Assembly (NCBI GenBank): GCA_027456925.1
Contig: DAIDTZ010000340.1
Span: 1 to 5,274, forward strand
Source of the DNA: Nitrospirota bacterium
GTDB lineage: Bacteria; Nitrospirota; UBA9217
Length of the DNA: 5,274 bases
Reading direction: 5' to 3'
Below the pieces are notes generated by a model. It saw nothing but the letters and a program-made list of their open reading frames with translations. It searched no databases and was not told the origin of the DNA. Each line of letters opens with the position of its first letter. The first letter of the stretch is position 1. A program made the translations under genes and the position numbers. Shown here in pieces: positions 1 to 5,274 of this stretch.

Positions 1-68
1 ACTGCGAGGATCACCGCGATGAGGGCGATCTTCTTCCATAATTTTACTGAATCATTCTTCATCTTCAT
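1..68 (-). CDS. 5' part of an unidentified signal-peptide or membrane-anchored protein, cut by the window edge
   Basis: Only about 22 codons are inside the window, reading MKMKNDSVKLWKKIALIAVI and then LAV. A short polar and lysine-rich start followed by a hydrophobic run is the usual form of a signal peptide or N-terminal membrane anchor, so the product is probably exported or membrane-bound. The start is supported by AAGGAG at 75-80, six bases before the ATG at 66-68. A second ATG two codons in (60-62) is possible but less well spaced. The gene has the same orientation as the four-gene transporter operon and starts 115 nt after its last stop codon, so it could be a fifth member or have its own promoter. 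Too little is visible to name a family. Confidence 0.7.
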   Translation of the reverse strand, partial: MKMKNDSVKLWKKIALIAVILA

Positions 69-80
69 ATCTGTCTCCTT

Positions 81-90
81 ATTGTACAAT
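81..90. repeat. Perfect 10-bp palindrome next to the ribosome binding site of the downstream gene
   Basis: The sequence ATTGTACAAT is its own reverse complement and directly abuts the AAGGAG site (75-80) of the gene starting at 68. It also contains TACAAT, a good -10 hexamer on the minus strand. The nearest -35-like TTGAAA lies only 13 bp upstream of it, which is too close for a standard sigma-70 promoter. It could be a small operator, part of a promoter, or chance in an AT-rich gap. No regulator can be assigned from the sequence. Confidence 0.3.
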
Positions 91-153
91 TATCACGACT
101 TTCAAGTGAGAATTTCATTTAACCATAATCCAAAATCAAGCGGCTTCATCTGA

Positions 154-168
154 CGGCCATCGGGGCCG
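154..168 (-). other. Small GC-rich hairpin after the DUF4340 stop codon
   Basis: CGGCC at 154-158 pairs with GGCCG at 164-168 across a 5-nt loop, about 16 nt past the DUF4340 stop in the direction of transcription. No T-run follows it on the minus strand, so it is not a convincing intrinsic terminator. It may only slow transcription or protect the 3' end. The rest of the 115-nt gap (69-183) holds no other clear terminator. Confidence 0.25.
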
Positions 169-183
169 GAAACCAGTACAGCT

Positions 184-1134
184 TCAAGTTGCCGGGGCCG
201 TAAGGCTGCCTAAATCCTTCATGATCTTCTTTGCCGTCCATTCTGAAAGCTTAAAGGGATAGGGGGTTTCCGAGGAAACCGCTACATAGGTCTTGTCCTT
301 GCCGCGGTAGATCGACAGGGCGTAAGTCTTGGTTCCTCTGAGCGAGATAGTATAGAGGGGGGCATGGAAATCCTTTTTCTCCTTTCCTTCGATGAAATCC
401 TCGCAGCTGAGGTTCGAGAGGGTGGCGATCAGATCGTCCACCTGAGCGTCGTTCGCAGGCTTTTTCCCGGCAATCCAGCGTGAGCCCGCCCCCTGTTTCA
501 CCGGATGCCCTCCACGTACTTTCTTTTTCGCGTTCCCGACCGGAGGTTGACTCTTTTCGATCTTCAGGGTTTTTGCGCCCTTGGACAGGATAATGCCTGC
601 AATATCACCGTCCACCTTCATGACCACCTTATCGCGGAGATCGGGGACTGTTTTGTCAAAAGCGCTGCGAAGATCATTGTCTGCATAAAATATCCCGGGG
701 TGCCCTTCCAGTTCAACGAAGGTGTGTCCGCCCGAGGCCGCAGTCTTCCCTATTTCTATTTTCCGGACAAGCTTGTCTCCCTCATAAACTGCGGCCTCGA
801 TCCTGTGACCAGCGTCGAGCTCATAGACCGCTTCATTTCCCGCTTCCGAGGCAAGGGCGGTCAGCGTTAGACCGTCTATATTTTCCAGCAGGCTGTGTAC
901 ACTCCCCTTGTCTGCCGGATATCCCTGGGGTTCGACGAGCCAGTCCTCACCCTTCTTCGCGAGGGTGATGACTGCATCCTTATTCCTGATAAGCAGTTTC
1001 GTAATGTGCTTGGACTCGATCCGGTCAACAGAAGGCAGGACGTAGTGCATCCTGCCGCTCTTTTGCACGACCAGATACGCCGCAAGGGCGGCAATGATCA
1101 CAAGAAGAAAGATAAGCTCCTTTTTCCGCTTCAT
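184..1134 (-). CDS. DUF4340 domain-containing membrane-anchored protein
   Basis: A 316-residue protein with a basic start (MKRKK), one hydrophobic helix at about residues 7-23, and then an entirely soluble body. This is the expected layout for an inner-membrane-anchored protein with its bulk outside the cytoplasm. The body matches the DUF4340 type. The pattern of a Trp strand, a PADKGSV helix and conserved leucines at about 64-90 seems to recur at about 215-245 (RWIAGKKPANDAQVDDL), and each copy is followed by beta-strand-rich sequence, which suggests an internal duplication. A Gly/Lys/Pro-rich linker (about 196-213) separates the halves. AAGGAG-type site 1142-1148 lies 7 nt before the ATG and immediately after the stop of the GldG-like gene, whose end is only 13 nt away, so co-translation is likely. 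DUF4340 proteins commonly accompany GldG-family transporters. Their biochemical role is unknown, and an accessory or substrate-contacting part of the complex is an inference. Confidence 0.88.
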   Translation of the reverse strand: MKRKKELIFLLVIIAALAAYLVVQKSGRMHYVLPSVDRIESKHITKLLIRNKDAVITLAKKGEDWLVEPQGYPADKGSVHSLLENIDGLTLTALASEAGNEAVYELDAGHRIEAAVYEGDKLVRKIEIGKTAASGGHTFVELEGHPGIFYADNDLRSAFDKTVPDLRDKVVMKVDGDIAGIILSKGAKTLKIEKSQPPVGNAKKKVRGGHPVKQGAGSRWIAGKKPANDAQVDDLIATLSNLSCEDFIEGKEKKDFHAPLYTISLRGTKTYALSIYRGKDKTYVAVSSETPYPFKLSEWTAKKIMKDLGSLTAPAT

Positions 1135-1147
1135 ACCGGATCTCCTT

Positions 1148-3319
1148 TTAATGAACCTCTTGAGTACCGCGCTTCGCGAACATGCGCCGGATAGCTCGTT
1201 TTCTGACCGTCCGCCGGAACCAGACGATCAGGCCGGCCGCGACAACGAGCAAGGGAAGACCAACGATGTTTGCCGTCTTTATGGCGGTCCGTGCACCGGG
1301 CCCGACCTGTTTCAGCGGGTTAAAGCTCTGGACTTTCGTGCGCATTACCGCATTATCGACGCGGTTGTTCAGCATGTCGATAACGTTAAGAACGAACTGC
1401 GCGTTCGGAGTTCCCCCCTCCTCGTCGAACAGGTTATCCTTCAGGATATCAGAGGTGCCGATCAGAAAGATCTTTCCAGGCCTGCCCTTCTTGATGACGC
1501 CGCCTTCGGCAATCACGTGCGTTGCCCGCTTTTCCCCGGCTTTTTTCGATTTTCCCGCGGGCGCCGGTTTTACCGGGGCCGGTTTGCCTGCGAAATAACT
1601 CGGGAAGGGACCTTCGACCACGTAGGCCATGGCCACACTTTTAAGCTTGGCAGGATCGGATGGCGGTTGAAGATAGATCGGGTTCAGATCGGTCATGCCC
1701 CCCGAAACCCAGGATCGATCCGACGACGAGAAGAGCCGCGTAAAGCTCAGGCCGTTTTCTTCGATCTTCTGCTTGTCGATATCCACGGGCGACGCCTTCA
1801 GCATGATAAAGCCATTGAGGTTCCTGAGGTAAGGAACATCAGAGGCGATCTTGTCACTTTCGATGATCGGCGCAAAATAGAGCGGCTGCTCGCCTCCGCC
1901 GAAGACCGCCGGCGTCTGCTGATGATAGCAGTTCTCGTCAAGCACGTAGGATTTCTCCGTATGTAAACCGTACCAGGCGAGGAGTTTGCCCAGTCCGGTG
2001 TCAAGCGGCCGGTAGGAAGGCGCCTGGTTCTGAAAGGGAAAGCCGCCTGCGCCTTGCGGTGCGACTTCGCTCAAGGGGTCGAGAAAGACCGCAAGGCTCT
2101 TTCCTTTCATCAGGAACTGGTCGATTTGGTACAGGTCGTAATCCGAGAAGGGTTCGCGCGGACCGGCGATCATGAGGAACGAGAGGGAGTCGGGGATTTC
2201 GCCGTTGTTCAGGTTCACCGGCTTGATGCTGTACTCCTCGGACAACTGTTTGTTCAGGTTCGCAAGCCCTCCGCCGGCGGATGCGCCCGGCAAGGGCAGC
2301 GTGCCGTGGTCCGCAAGGTATCCGATTTCCTCGTTTACGTTGATAACGGACTCAACGGTTTTGGACAGGGCCTGCTCGATTTCGTCCATGCCCGCAAGCG
2401 CATACTGCGTACCGAAGAGCGGAAGGGTTTGAACGTGGATAAGCGAAACCGTTTCCGTCCGGTCGCCGTGATTGACCACGAGGCCGGCGTAGGCCCGGCC
2501 TGCGGCCACCAATTTCCCCCTGCTGTCCCGGAAGCGGTTCCATCGGAGGAATAAAACGTGGTGGTCCGCTGCCTCCTTTTCAAGCTCTGGGCGGCTGCTC
2601 GGGTCGAGAGCGGTAAAGGAAAGCTTGCCGTAGTAACGGCTGTTCAGCTTATCAACAAGCCGAGCGATCCTGCCCGGCATCTCGGCCAGACCCGGGACGT
2701 TGATGGAGGGCCCCACGGCCTGAAGGGACGATGAGAGGTAGAGTTTTATCGCCACCTTGTCCTTGATGTTGACGAGGGCGCTCACCTTGTTCGCCATTTT
2801 TCTGATGGCGGAGGTGATCCGGTATTCGAGTCCGTCCGTCGTGGTAATGGAGGGGATCGTCTCGATAATGTCGCCGTGGATCAGGACCATGCCCATCAAA
2901 GCGTTCTGGAATTTGACCTGGTCCTGTTTGATCATCCGAACCTGGACCGGGGCAATCCCATAGCTCTGGGCCAGTTCCCGATTCTTCTGAGACTTCTCCC
3001 CCCCGGCGGCGGAGATGTCGTAAAACTCGTAGTTGAAGAAGCGGTTTCCGGCAATGGCGTATTCCGCCAGCAGATCGCGCGTGTAGCGCTCGATCGTGTT
3101 GTAGGGAGCTGGAAGATTAGAGGTGAAGAAGACCTTAATGGTAAGCGGCTCCGACAGCGCTGAGACCGCGCTTCTGCTGGCCGCCGACAGCGTATAAACC
3201 TTGTTCTTCGTAAGGTCAGCGCGCAAGTAGAGCGTGACGCCGACGGCATTGATCAAAATAACTGCGACAAGGGAAAGCAGGAACGTGGCGTGCTTCCGGA
3301 TGAATGTCGGTATGTTCAT
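1148..3319 (-). CDS. gldG: GldG family protein (ABC_transp_aux/GIFT-type auxiliary subunit of an ABC-2 transporter)
   Basis: A 723-residue protein with an N-terminal membrane helix (about 12-32), a long soluble region and a C-terminal helix (about 684-701) followed by an arginine-rich tail, the usual GldG-family layout with the body outside the cytoplasm. The start after the helix (LTKNKVYTLSAASRSAVSAL, 36-55; IKVFFTSNLP, 61-70) is the characteristic GldG N-terminal domain. The segment at about 384-415, with AGPREPFSDYDLYQIDQFL and then LAVFLDP, is the hallmark of the ABC_transp_aux domain, related to the GIFT fold shared with eukaryotic IFT52. A second conserved block, LDTGLGKLLAWYGL, is at 439-452. 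A Pro/Ala/Lys-rich stretch at about 577-598 looks like a flexible linker. The gene begins 7 nt after the permease stop. The symbol is given at family level only: in Bacteroidota GldG acts in gliding, but here the role is unknown and probably envelope transport. Confidence 0.92.
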   Translation of the reverse strand: MNIPTFIRKHATFLLSLVAVILINAVGVTLYLRADLTKNKVYTLSAASRSAVSALSEPLTIKVFFTSNLPAPYNTIERYTRDLLAEYAIAGNRFFNYEFYDISAAGGEKSQKNRELAQSYGIAPVQVRMIKQDQVKFQNALMGMVLIHGDIIETIPSITTTDGLEYRITSAIRKMANKVSALVNIKDKVAIKLYLSSSLQAVGPSINVPGLAEMPGRIARLVDKLNSRYYGKLSFTALDPSSRPELEKEAADHHVLFLRWNRFRDSRGKLVAAGRAYAGLVVNHGDRTETVSLIHVQTLPLFGTQYALAGMDEIEQALSKTVESVINVNEEIGYLADHGTLPLPGASAGGGLANLNKQLSEEYSIKPVNLNNGEIPDSLSFLMIAGPREPFSDYDLYQIDQFLMKGKSLAVFLDPLSEVAPQGAGGFPFQNQAPSYRPLDTGLGKLLAWYGLHTEKSYVLDENCYHQQTPAVFGGGEQPLYFAPIIESDKIASDVPYLRNLNGFIMLKASPVDIDKQKIEENGLSFTRLFSSSDRSWVSGGMTDLNPIYLQPPSDPAKLKSVAMAYVVEGPFPSYFAGKPAPVKPAPAGKSKKAGEKRATHVIAEGGVIKKGRPGKIFLIGTSDILKDNLFDEEGGTPNAQFVLNVIDMLNNRVDNAVMRTKVQSFNPLKQVGPGARTAIKTANIVGLPLLVVAAGLIVWFRRTVRKRAIRRMFAKRGTQEVH

Positions 3320-3326
3320 CGACTTT

Positions 3327-4031
3327 TCAGCTCCTTTCCTGAATGACGATCTGCGTTGCGGAAAGCGCTACAAAGCAGACGCTCAGAAAATAGAGAATGT
3401 CGCGCGTGTCCAGTATCCCGCGCGCGATGCTCTGGAAGTGCGCATCGGCCCCCAGGAACTGAAAAACGCCAACGAGCGATTCCGGCGCGAAGACCAGCAG
3501 TTTGTCGAGCAGGGTCAGGGTGACGCAAATGGCCATCGCGACGATGAACGAGATGACCTGGTTCCTGGTCAGGGACGACGCGAACACGCCCGCGGCCGAA
3601 AACGAGGCGCACAAGAAAAGCGCTCCGGCATAGCCGCCGAAGACCGGACCCCAGTCGAGAGCCCCAAGCAGCGCGACGGTCGCGGCATACGAAAACGTCG
3701 GCAGCAGCATCACGGCGCAAAAAACAGTTGCCGCGAGAAACTTACCGAGGACGATCTCGAGGCGCGACACCGGCATGGTCAGGAGCAGCTCGAATGATCC
3801 TGTGTTGAATTCCTCGGAGAAGAGGCGCATGGTGATTGCGGGGACGATAAATGCGCAGGTGAAGGGAAGAAGAGCAAAAAACCCCCGCAGCTCGGCCTGC
3901 CCGTAAAGGAAGAAGGTCGAGAAAAAGAACCATCCCGAAATAACAAGAAAGATCGAAATGACGATATAGGCTATCGGGGACGCGAAGTAAGCGCCGAATT
4001 CCTTCCTGAAAATATGCAAAGTTTGTTTCAT
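3327..4031 (-). CDS. ABC-2 type transporter permease, GldF-like
   Basis: A 234-residue polytopic membrane protein with about six hydrophobic segments (near residues 18-40, 51-70, 97-120, 130-152, 157-182 and 211-229), the size and topology of a single ABC-2 permease subunit that dimerises. The N-terminus has the short amphipathic stretch LHIFRKEFGAYFASPIAY typical of GldF-like permeases. After the second helix comes the conserved cytoplasmic block MRLFSEEFNTGSFELLLTMP (68-87), which in this family contacts the ATPase. The start is fixed by AAGGAG at 4039-4044, 7 nt before the ATG and inside the last codons of the ATPase gene. The two genes are one base apart. With the ATPase upstream and the GldG-like protein downstream it forms the membrane core of the complex. 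The substrate cannot be deduced. Confidence 0.93.
   Translation of the reverse strand: MKQTLHIFRKEFGAYFASPIAYIVISIFLVISGWFFFSTFFLYGQAELRGFFALLPFTCAFIVPAITMRLFSEEFNTGSFELLLTMPVSRLEIVLGKFLAATVFCAVMLLPTFSYAATVALLGALDWGPVFGGYAGALFLCASFSAAGVFASSLTRNQVISFIVAMAICVTLTLLDKLLVFAPESLVGVFQFLGADAHFQSIARGILDTRDILYFLSVCFVALSATQIVIQERS
3331..3337 (-). promoter_or_regulatory. Ribosome binding site of the GldG-like gene, inside the permease 3' end
   Basis: AAAGGAG on the minus strand lies in the last codons of the permease gene and ends 11 nt before the ATG at 3317-3319. That spacing is longer than the 5-7 nt seen at the other starts in this window. No alternative in-frame start codon lies between it and the ATG, so the assigned start stands. 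Ribosomes finishing the permease would stop 7 nt from the ATG, so coupling could offset the long spacing. Confidence 0.6.
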
Positions 4032-4032
4032 C

Positions 4033-4968
4033 TTAGTTCTCCTTGGTCAATTCCCTGAATATGTTCTCAAGTGACCGCGTCTCCCTGTGAAATTCCAAGA
4101 GAGGCCAATTACGTTGCCGGATGATCCCATAGACAACAGGGCGGAGGTCCTCCTCGGTCGCGCAGGACAACGTAATGTCCGTGACGCCGTCTCTGACCCC
4201 GGTAAGGACCGTCTCCCGCACGCCCGGCAATTTGACGAAGGCTGCTTTTATTGTTTCAAAGTCCGGGACGGCGAGCGAAATGTCGATCCCGTAGCCGTAG
4301 CCCGCCTCCCTCTTCAGCTGGTCAGCATCGCCGTCGGCGACGATCGCTCCCTTGTTGATAATGACGATGCGGTCACACGTCGCCTCGGCCTCGCTCAGAA
4401 TGTGGGTTGACAGGATCACCGTCTTTTTCTTGCCGAGTTCTTTGATAAGGTTGCGGATATCGACGATCTGGTTCGGGTCCAGGCCGGACGTGGGTTCATC
4501 GAGGATCAGGATCTCGGGGTCGCTCATCATCGCGTGGGCGAGGCCCACCCGGTGCTTGTACCCCTTGGAAAGCTCATGCACGGACTTGTGCATCACATCC
4601 GAAAGGCCGCAGAGTTCGGCGATTTGCCTCTGTCGTGCGACCCTCCGGTCGCTGCCGATGCCGCGGACAGAGGCAACGAAGTTGAGGAAGTCGTAGACGA
4701 GCATATCCGGATAGACGGGCGCAGATTCAGGCAAATAGCCGAAAAGCTTTTTGATTTCGAGCGGCTGTTCGCGGACGCTCATTCCTTTCACGTGGATATC
4801 GCCGGAAGTGGGGGCCAGGTAGCAGGTCAACATCCTGAGCGTGGTCGTTTTTCCGGCCCCATTCGGCCCAAGGAGGCCAAGAATCTCACCCTTCTTGATT
4901 TCCAGATTAATATGATCGACCGCGCACACATCGTGGTAGAGCCTGGTCAGATTCTGGATCTGTATCAT
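4033..4968 (-). CDS. ABC transporter ATP-binding protein, GldA-like (ABC-2 subfamily)
   Basis: A 311-residue cytoplasmic ATPase with all nucleotide-binding motifs intact: Walker A GPNGAGKTT (34-42), signature LSKGY (133-137), Walker B ILILDEP (153-159) with catalytic Glu158, D-loop SGLDP (161-165) and switch His189. The Q-loop reads GYLPE (77-81), with Glu in place of the usual Gln, a common variant in ABC-2 and GldA/DrrA-type ATPases. After the core domain (to about 215) comes the C-terminal region usual for this group, ending in SLENIFRELT (299-308). This is the first gene of the operon. AAGGAG at 4974-4979 stands 5 nt before the ATG. It powers the permease encoded next to it. Assignment to the GldA-like group rests mainly on the downstream GldF-like and GldG-like genes. 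Annotation as a generic multidrug ABC ATPase would fit the sequence alone. Confidence 0.95.
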   Translation of the reverse strand: MIQIQNLTRLYHDVCAVDHINLEIKKGEILGLLGPNGAGKTTTLRMLTCYLAPTSGDIHVKGMSVREQPLEIKKLFGYLPESAPVYPDMLVYDFLNFVASVRGIGSDRRVARQRQIAELCGLSDVMHKSVHELSKGYKHRVGLAHAMMSDPEILILDEPTSGLDPNQIVDIRNLIKELGKKKTVILSTHILSEAEATCDRIVIINKGAIVADGDADQLKREAGYGYGIDISLAVPDFETIKAAFVKLPGVRETVLTGVRDGVTDITLSCATEEDLRPVVYGIIRQRNWPLLEFHRETRSLENIFRELTKEN

Positions 4969-5072
4969 AGTGTCTCCTTGCTGATTTCGCGCGTAAACTC
5001 ACCTTACCCGAGGCAAGTGCTGCAATCGGGAGTGGTTCCGCAAATGCACGATGACGCACAGCCTCATGTCGC

Positions 5073-5088
5073 AGCAAAGCGTCAGCCC
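5073..5088 (-). promoter_or_regulatory. Possible sigma-54 -24/-12 promoter element
   Basis: On the minus strand GGGCTGACGCTTTGCT has GG and GC separated by exactly 10 bases, with GGC and TTGCT agreeing with the sigma-54 pattern TGGCAC-N5-TTGCW. The -24 half is otherwise a poor match. Transcription would begin near 5062 and leave a leader of about 94 nt before the ATPase ATG. Such a partial match arises by chance fairly often, and no enhancer-binding regulator is encoded in the window. Confidence 0.2.
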
Positions 5089-5096
5089 TGCTGCAA

Positions 5097-5105
5097 ATAA
5101 TCCCA
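5097..5105 (-). promoter_or_regulatory. Possible extended -10 element for the transporter operon
   Basis: On the minus strand TGG-GATTAT resembles an extended -10 (TGN plus hexamer, 4 of 6 matches to TATAAT). A -35-like TTGCCA (5 of 6) lies at 5122-5127, but the spacer is 19 bp, longer than the preferred 17. If used, transcription would start near 5090, about 120 nt before the ATPase gene. This is a weak candidate, offered because it is the best sigma-70-like arrangement seen in the region. Confidence 0.22.
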
Positions 5106-5110
5106 GCGGC

Positions 5111-5127
5111 TTGCCATCAATTGGCAA
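5111..5127. promoter_or_regulatory. Perfect 6-bp inverted repeat, possible operator
   Basis: TTGCCA-N5-TGGCAA is a perfect dyad with an 11-bp centre-to-centre spacing, a form suited to binding a dimeric repressor or activator on one face of the helix. On the minus strand its distal arm is also the -35-like TTGCCA of the tentative promoter, so a bound protein could block or aid polymerase there. As RNA it would form only a short hairpin. On the plus strand an A-run follows, not a T-run, so it is not a terminator. The binding protein is unknown. Confidence 0.4.
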
Positions 5128-5187
5128 AAATGTAATTCGTTACGGGAGTTTTAGAGTGCGGGTGTCAGCTACGCGGGGGGAGCACGG

Positions 5188-5207
5188 GTCCCCGTAGACA
5201 AGGGGAC
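5188..5207. repeat. GTCCCC/GGGGAC hairpin, REP-like in appearance
   Basis: GTCCCC (5188-5193) and GGGGAC (5202-5207) form a perfect 6-bp stem around an 8-nt loop, within a GC-rich stretch. CGGGTCCCCG at 5185-5194 overlaps the left arm as a near-palindrome. Short GTCCCC/GGGGAC dyads in intergenic DNA are seen in some repeat families scattered through bacterial genomes. Only one copy is present here, so family membership cannot be shown. No T-run follows on either strand, so it is not an intrinsic terminator. Confidence 0.3.
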
Positions 5208-5229
5208 GTACGGCAATGGACAATAGGAG

Positions 5230-5274
5230 ATGACCCAGGAGAGAGAAAGGCCTGTCCAATCCTGGTTGTGGTTA
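5230..5274 (+). CDS. Very tentative start of a divergent gene, cut by the window edge
   Basis: An ATG at 5230-5232 opens 15 codons to the edge of the window, reading MTQERERPVQSWLWL: a charged start followed by the beginning of a hydrophobic run, as in a membrane protein. Against it, the AGGAG just before the ATG touches it with no spacing, and minus-strand frames here are open as well. If real, it would be transcribed away from the transporter operon and share the intergenic control region. No family can be recognised. Confidence 0.2.
   Translation, partial: MTQERERPVQSWLWL

Larger units (their letters stand above)
4969..5274. other. Upstream intergenic region of the transporter operon
   Basis: These 306 nt separate the ATPase start from the right edge. 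No reading frame here shows recognisable protein features. All three minus-strand frames are open for a while at the right end, but their translations look like non-coding GC-rich sequence. The stretch is the likely site of the operon promoter and contains an inverted repeat (5111-5127), weak promoter-like motifs and a GC-rich hairpin (5188-5207), described separately. No intrinsic terminator for an upstream gene is visible. Confidence 0.6.

Noticed and set aside
505..870. Plus-strand open frame opposite the DUF4340 gene
   Set aside because: It is antisense to a supported gene with good start signals, and its translation resembles no known protein type.
1094..1966. A 290-codon open frame on the plus strand opposite the GldG-like gene
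   Set aside because: It lies antisense to a clearly recognisable protein. Its translation is rich in Arg, His and Asp with no domain or membrane features, and it has no suitable ribosome binding site. It is a shadow of GC-rich coding DNA.
2481..2501. A 7-bp GC-rich stem (AGGCCGG/CCGGCCT) inside the GldG-like gene
   Set aside because: It lies in the middle of intact coding sequence with no T-run. It is explained by Ala/Gly/Arg codons in GC-rich DNA.
3234..3797. Plus-strand open frame spanning the permease/GldG junction
   Set aside because: It is antisense to two well-supported genes. The charged low-complexity translation is typical of a reverse-strand shadow.
4726..4740. Glu instead of Gln at the Q-loop of the ATPase, as a possible loss of function
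   Set aside because: GYLPE is a frequent natural variant in ABC-2 and GldA/DrrA-type ATPases, and all other catalytic motifs are intact.
4534..5100. Plus-strand open frame opposite the ATPase 5' end and reaching into the intergenic region
   Set aside because: Most of it is the complement of the ABC ATPase motifs, and the part beyond 4968 shows no protein-like features.
5216..5233. Five-codon plus-strand frame (MDNRR) overlapping the tentative ATG at 5230 in an ATGA arrangement
   Set aside because: It is too short to judge as a leader peptide, shows no regulatory amino-acid run, and depends on a downstream gene that is itself doubtful.

Overview
The window is almost filled by one minus-strand operon. 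It encodes an ABC-2 type transporter of the gliding-type (GldA/GldF/GldG-like) family together with a DUF4340 membrane-anchored partner. In transcription order, right to left, the genes are an ABC ATPase (4968-4033), a six-helix permease (4031-3327), a large GldG/ABC_transp_aux-type protein (3319-1148) and a DUF4340 protein (1134-184). Gaps between them are 1, 7 and 13 nt, and each start has an AAGGAG-type Shine-Dalgarno site, two of them lying inside the end of the preceding gene. This is very likely one transcript with coupled translation. After a 115-nt gap, a fifth minus-strand gene begins at 68 and runs off the left edge. It could be the next operon member or a separate unit.

The first 306 nt upstream of the operon (4969-5274) contain no convincing complete gene. 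They hold several possible control elements: a perfect TTGCCA-N5-TGGCAA inverted repeat, a weak extended -10, a GG-N10-GC sigma-54-like motif, and a GTCCCC/GGGGAC hairpin. A very tentative plus-strand gene start lies at the right edge.

How the genes probably work together: the ATPase dimer drives the permease. The GldG-like protein (one N-terminal and one C-terminal membrane helix around a large soluble body) and the DUF4340 protein (one N-terminal helix, soluble body with an apparent internal duplication) probably form the extracytoplasmic part of the complex. The Gld names come from Bacteroidota gliding genes, but this module is widespread in non-gliding bacteria and its substrate is not known. 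Nothing in the window shows gliding.

Organism: moderately GC-rich DNA with dense operon packing suggests a Gram-negative-type bacterium, perhaps a deltaproteobacterial or Nitrospirota-like lineage. This is impression, not proof. The region looks like ordinary chromosomal DNA. I saw no tRNA, rRNA, CRISPR, transposase or integrase in it.
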